DNA from: JABMRP01 sp964444795
GTDB taxonomy: Bacteria > Planctomycetota > Planctomycetia > Pirellulales > Thermoguttaceae
Assembly: GCA_964444795.1 (NCBI GenBank)
Contig: CAYUIQ010000209.1
Coordinates: 1 to 15,985 of the forward strand
Direction of reading: 5' to 3'
DNA length: 15,985 bases
Within the stretch, counting starts at the first letter, position 1. Each line of letters opens with the position of its first letter. Of the stretch, positions 13,528 to 15,985 are shown in pieces. The notes under the pieces were generated by a model. That model saw only the letters and a program-made list of their open reading frames with translations. It did no database searches and had not been told where the DNA came from. Position numbers and translations under genes: made by a program.

Positions 13528-14226
13528 ATGTCGCCGTACGACGAGCAATCGTTCTTACCAGAAGACTTCTCGGGACCGGTACGGTTGTTCCCGCTCCCCA
13601 AGCTTGTGCTGTTTCCCCATGTGATGCATCCGCTACACGTGTTCGAGCCCCGTTACCGCGAATTGGTCCGGGAGTCGCTGGCCGACGACCGTTTGCTGGC
13701 CATGACCCTGTTGTCGCCGGGATGGGAGAACGATTACGAGGGGAGTCCGGCGGTGGAGCCGATCGGATGCCTCGGACGCATCTCCGCTCACCACCGGCTC
13801 GAAAACGGCGACTACAATCTCCTGGTTCTCGGACTGCAGCGAATCCGATTGCTGCGAGAACTGCCGAAGAGCAAAGCTTTTCGGCAGGCGGAAGTCGAAA
13901 TATGCCAGGACATCTACCCCTCCAATGGCGTTTCCAGGCGAGCGGCTCTGGGACGCCGACTCTGCGACCTGTTCAGTCGCCGGCTGGCCGCCGTTTCCGA
14001 GATGCAATCCCAACTGCGGCACATCCTCGGAAACAACATACCCCTGGGGGTCCTGACCGACATCGTCGGCCATACGCTCGATCTTTCTCCGGCGGCCAAG
14101 GAACGGCTGCTGGCCGAGCGAAACGTGGACCGCCGTGCGAGGTACCTGTTGAAGCAATTGGAAACCGACCCGCCGGCCGACGACTTGCAGGTGGCGCCCT
14201 TCCCGCCGGAGTTCAGTGCAAACTGA
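13528..14226 (+). CDS. Stand-alone LON substrate-binding domain protein
   Basis: The 232-residue protein matches the N-terminal PUA-like domain of Lon protease: VRLFPLPKLVLFPHVMHPLHVFEPRYRELV (18-47) is the hallmark start, followed by a beta-rich part ending in the GRI...LENGDYNLLVLGLQRIRLL stretch, then a helical C-terminal region (about 140-215). ATPase and peptidase domains are absent, so it is not a protease itself; such proteins are common in bacteria and may recognise unfolded or specific proteins, but the role is unsettled. The start has AGAGG at 13517-13521, six bases before ATG 13528. The folE gene follows after 177 bp with its own promoter, so a shared transcript is not required. 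Confidence 0.88.
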   Translation: MSPYDEQSFLPEDFSGPVRLFPLPKLVLFPHVMHPLHVFEPRYRELVRESLADDRLLAMTLLSPGWENDYEGSPAVEPIGCLGRISAHHRLENGDYNLLVLGLQRIRLLRELPKSKAFRQAEVEICQDIYPSNGVSRRAALGRRLCDLFSRRLAAVSEMQSQLRHILGNNIPLGVLTDIVGHTLDLSPAAKERLLAERNVDRRARYLLKQLETDPPADDLQVAPFPPEFSAN

Positions 14227-14329
14227 GCCTCACGGCGGCATAATCGGCCCAAGCGGCACTTTCCGATTTTGTTGCCCCCGTCTCCAGCCAGTGACGCATC
14301 GCCGGGAGCGGCCAATCATCCGCGCCAGC

Positions 14330-14358
14330 TTGACCAGCCGCGTGGGCGTTTCTAAGAT
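14330..14358 (+). promoter_or_regulatory. Sigma70-like promoter for folE
   Basis: TTGACC at 14330-14335, a 17-bp spacer and TAAGAT at 14353-14358 give a good promoter with a start near 14365, about 39 bases before the folE ATG. The rest of the 14227-14403 gap shows nothing else. Confidence 0.65.
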
Positions 14359-14403
14359 CGAGAAGAGGAGAACTACCAGGAGCATTGTTTTAGCGAGTCT
14401 GTT

Positions 14404-15060
14404 ATGTCGTCACCGGAGGAATGCCGAGAACCGTTCGCTGGATGCGCATCCGGTGAGCCGGATAAGGAACGGGAAGCTATTCTCGCGACGGCGCAAGTCG
14501 ATCAGCGGCGAATCGCCAATGCCGTACGGGAGATTCTCCTGGCCGTGGGAGAGGATCCCGATCGCGAGGGATTGTGCGAGACGCCGGATCGCGTGGCGCG
14601 GATGTACGCCGAGCTGTTCGGCGGACTGCACGAGGAGCCGCGGCGGCACTTGCGCAAATTCTTCACCGAGAAATACGACGAGATCGTGCTGGTTCGCGAC
14701 ATCAGCTTCAACAGCATGTGCGAGCATCATCTGCTCCCCTTCATGGGCAAGGCCCACATCGGCTACTTACCCAACGGCCGAGTCCTCGGGCTGAGCAAGT
14801 TGGCGCGCGTGGTGGAAAGTGTTGCCCGGCGGCCGCAGGTCCAGGAACGGATGACCGAGACGATCGCCGATTTACTGATCGAGCAACTGCACGCCAAGGG
14901 AGTGGCGGTCGTCGTCGAGGCGGTCCATACGTGTATGACGATTCGCGGCGTCCGCAAGCCGGGGTCCGTCTGCGTCACCTCGGCCATGAAAGGAATCTTC
15001 CGCAAGAGCCTGTCGAGTCGCGCCGAGATCATGACCCTGATCTATGGAGGACGACACTAG
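14404..15060 (+). CDS. folE: GTP cyclohydrolase I
   Basis: The 218-residue protein is a FolE-type GTP cyclohydrolase, which opens GTP to 7,8-dihydroneopterin triphosphate, the first step of folate and related pterin synthesis. The zinc ligands are Cys106 and His109 (SMCEHHLLPF) and Cys177 (VHTCMTIRG). Other hallmarks are EDPDREGLCETPDRVARMY (50-68), GLSKLARVVE (129-138) and ARRPQVQERMT. The first 31 residues are a poorly conserved extension. ATG 14404 has no strong ribosome-binding site, so the true start could be slightly downstream, but the promoter at 14330-14358 fits this start. The next gene begins 27 bp after the stop. Confidence 0.95.
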   Translation: MSSPEECREPFAGCASGEPDKEREAILATAQVDQRRIANAVREILLAVGEDPDREGLCETPDRVARMYAELFGGLHEEPRRHLRKFFTEKYDEIVLVRDISFNSMCEHHLLPFMGKAHIGYLPNGRVLGLSKLARVVESVARRPQVQERMTETIADLLIEQLHAKGVAVVVEAVHTCMTIRGVRKPGSVCVTSAMKGIFRKSLSSRAEIMTLIYGGRH

Positions 15061-15087
15061 AAGTTTTCGAGTGTCCCTACCCTTCCC

Positions 15088-15985
15088 ATGGATCAGCAAC
15101 GTGAGCATATTCTGGATGATTTGCGAGGGCTGATTGCCGGCGACGTTCATTGCGACGACGTTTCCCTGCAACTCTACGCCAGCGACGCCAGCATTTACCA
15201 GATCAAGCCGCTCGGGGTGGTGCGTCCCAAGACGACGGCCGATATTTCGGCGTGTGTCCGTTACGCGGCGGAGAAAGAGATCCCCCTGCACGCTCGCGGC
15301 AGCGGGTCGGGAAAGGCGGGCGAGTCGCTGGGCACGGGGCTGATTCTCGACTTCTCCCGCTACTTCCGCCGCGTTGTCCATACCGATGCCGAAACCGTTC
15401 GCGTTCAAGCCGGCATCCCCTACGAACGCCTGGGCGCCCATCTGGCCCGGCACGGCCGATTGTTTGGGCCGGATCCGGCCAACGCGCAAATCACCACCAT
15501 CGGCGGACTGCTGGGCGTCGACGGATCGGGAAGCCGCTGGTTGAAGTACGGGTCGGCACGCCGCCACACGCGAAGTTTGCGCGTGGTGCTGGCCGACGGC
15601 GAGGTGATGGAGGTCGGCCGGGAACCGATCAACGGCACCGCTTCGGGCAATCCCCGCCGCCGCCGACTCGTCGACGCGTTGGTGCGGATCCTGCGGCAAA
15701 ACGCCGGCGTGATCCAGTCCGGCCGTCGCGCAAGTCGCATCGATCGGTGCGGCTATCAACTGGCCGACGTATTGAACGAGGAATATCTGGATCTGGCCAA
15801 ACTGCTGGTCGGATCCGAGGGCACTCTGGCACTGATTACCGAGGTCCTGCTCGATACGCAGCCGATTCCCCGCTGTCGCGGCGTGACGTTGCTGCTGTTC
15901 GATACCCTGGAGAGTGCCTGCAAGGCCGTGCTGGATATCCTGCCGCTTGCCCCGGGGGCCTGCGATCTGATCGATCGCCGCCACC
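15088..15985 (+). CDS. FAD-linked oxidase (GlcD/D-lactate dehydrogenase type), N-terminal part
   Basis: The open frame runs to the window end, giving 299 residues of an incomplete protein. It shows the PCMH-type FAD domain: LYASDASIYQIKPLGVVRP (29-47), the phosphate-binding loop HARGSGSGKAGESLG (68-82), FGPDPANAQITTIGGLL (126-142) and VGSEGTLALITEV (241-253). This start resembles D-lactate dehydrogenase/YdiJ-type enzymes that often continue into a C-terminal Fe-S domain for electron transfer to quinones, but that part is not in the window. Phe/Tyr-rich substrate loops do not reveal the substrate. ATG 15088 lies 27 bp after folE with no clear ribosome-binding site; translation may depend on folE. 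Confidence 0.88.
   Translation, partial: MDQQREHILDDLRGLIAGDVHCDDVSLQLYASDASIYQIKPLGVVRPKTTADISACVRYAAEKEIPLHARGSGSGKAGESLGTGLILDFSRYFRRVVHTDAETVRVQAGIPYERLGAHLARHGRLFGPDPANAQITTIGGLLGVDGSGSRWLKYGSARRHTRSLRVVLADGEVMEVGREPINGTASGNPRRRRLVDALVRILRQNAGVIQSGRRASRIDRCGYQLADVLNEEYLDLAKLLVGSEGTLALITEVLLDTQPIPRCRGVTLLLFDTLESACKAVLDILPLAPGACDLIDRRH

Noticed and set aside
14872..15984. Leftward open frame of 370 codons opposite folE and the FAD oxidase
   Set aside because: Antisense shadow of two clearly recognisable genes; composition typical of GC-rich reverse frames and no known motif.

Overview
The window looks like chromosomal DNA of a GC-rich planctomycete, probably of the Pirellulales type. This is an inference from the spread-out single genes with mixed orientation, the product set, and several intergenic inverted repeats of a kind I recall from planctomycete genomes; no database was consulted. 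I see no tRNA, rRNA, CRISPR array, phage gene or transposase.

Layout. Positions 1-4024 run rightward: a secreted transglutaminase-like protein, a small membrane protein with an HExxH zinc-protease motif, and a TIM-barrel sugar phosphate isomerase/epimerase with its own sigma70-like promoter. A short convergent junction follows. Positions 4082-12855 all run leftward. Read in transcription order from the right they are: nth (endonuclease III), dcd (dCTP deaminase) and a large class I methyltransferase; an aldehyde:ferredoxin oxidoreductase (AOR) family protein with a MoaD/ThiS-like sulfur carrier; rpsR (ribosomal protein bS18) with a terminator; a 93-residue unknown protein; and a radical SAM/SPASM enzyme translationally coupled (ATGA overlap) to an unknown two-helix membrane protein. 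From about 12.9 kb a divergent promoter region leads into a rightward set: a DUF309 protein, a stand-alone LON substrate-binding-domain protein, folE (GTP cyclohydrolase I), and the first 299 residues of an FAD-linked oxidase cut by the window end.

How they fit together. The AOR protein and the small carrier ending in Gly-Gly make sense as a pterin-cofactor enzyme beside a dithiolene sulfur carrier. nth and dcd concern DNA repair and nucleotide pools, folE makes the folate/pterin precursor. The radical SAM/SPASM plus membrane protein pair is the best candidate for an undescribed modification or maturation system, but no substrate is evident.

The most striking non-coding feature is a set of four arrays with a strict 7-bp period between 9.86 and 12.20 kb. 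They sit at the junctions of the nth-dcd-methyltransferase block, and the stop codon of each of these three genes lies inside an array. Other intergenic structures are a nested 17/11-bp inverted repeat with a second partial copy flanking the transglutaminase gene, a perfect 28-bp inverted repeat, a 26-bp inverted repeat enclosing a 16-bp palindrome, and a shared promoter-like motif in front of two leftward genes.
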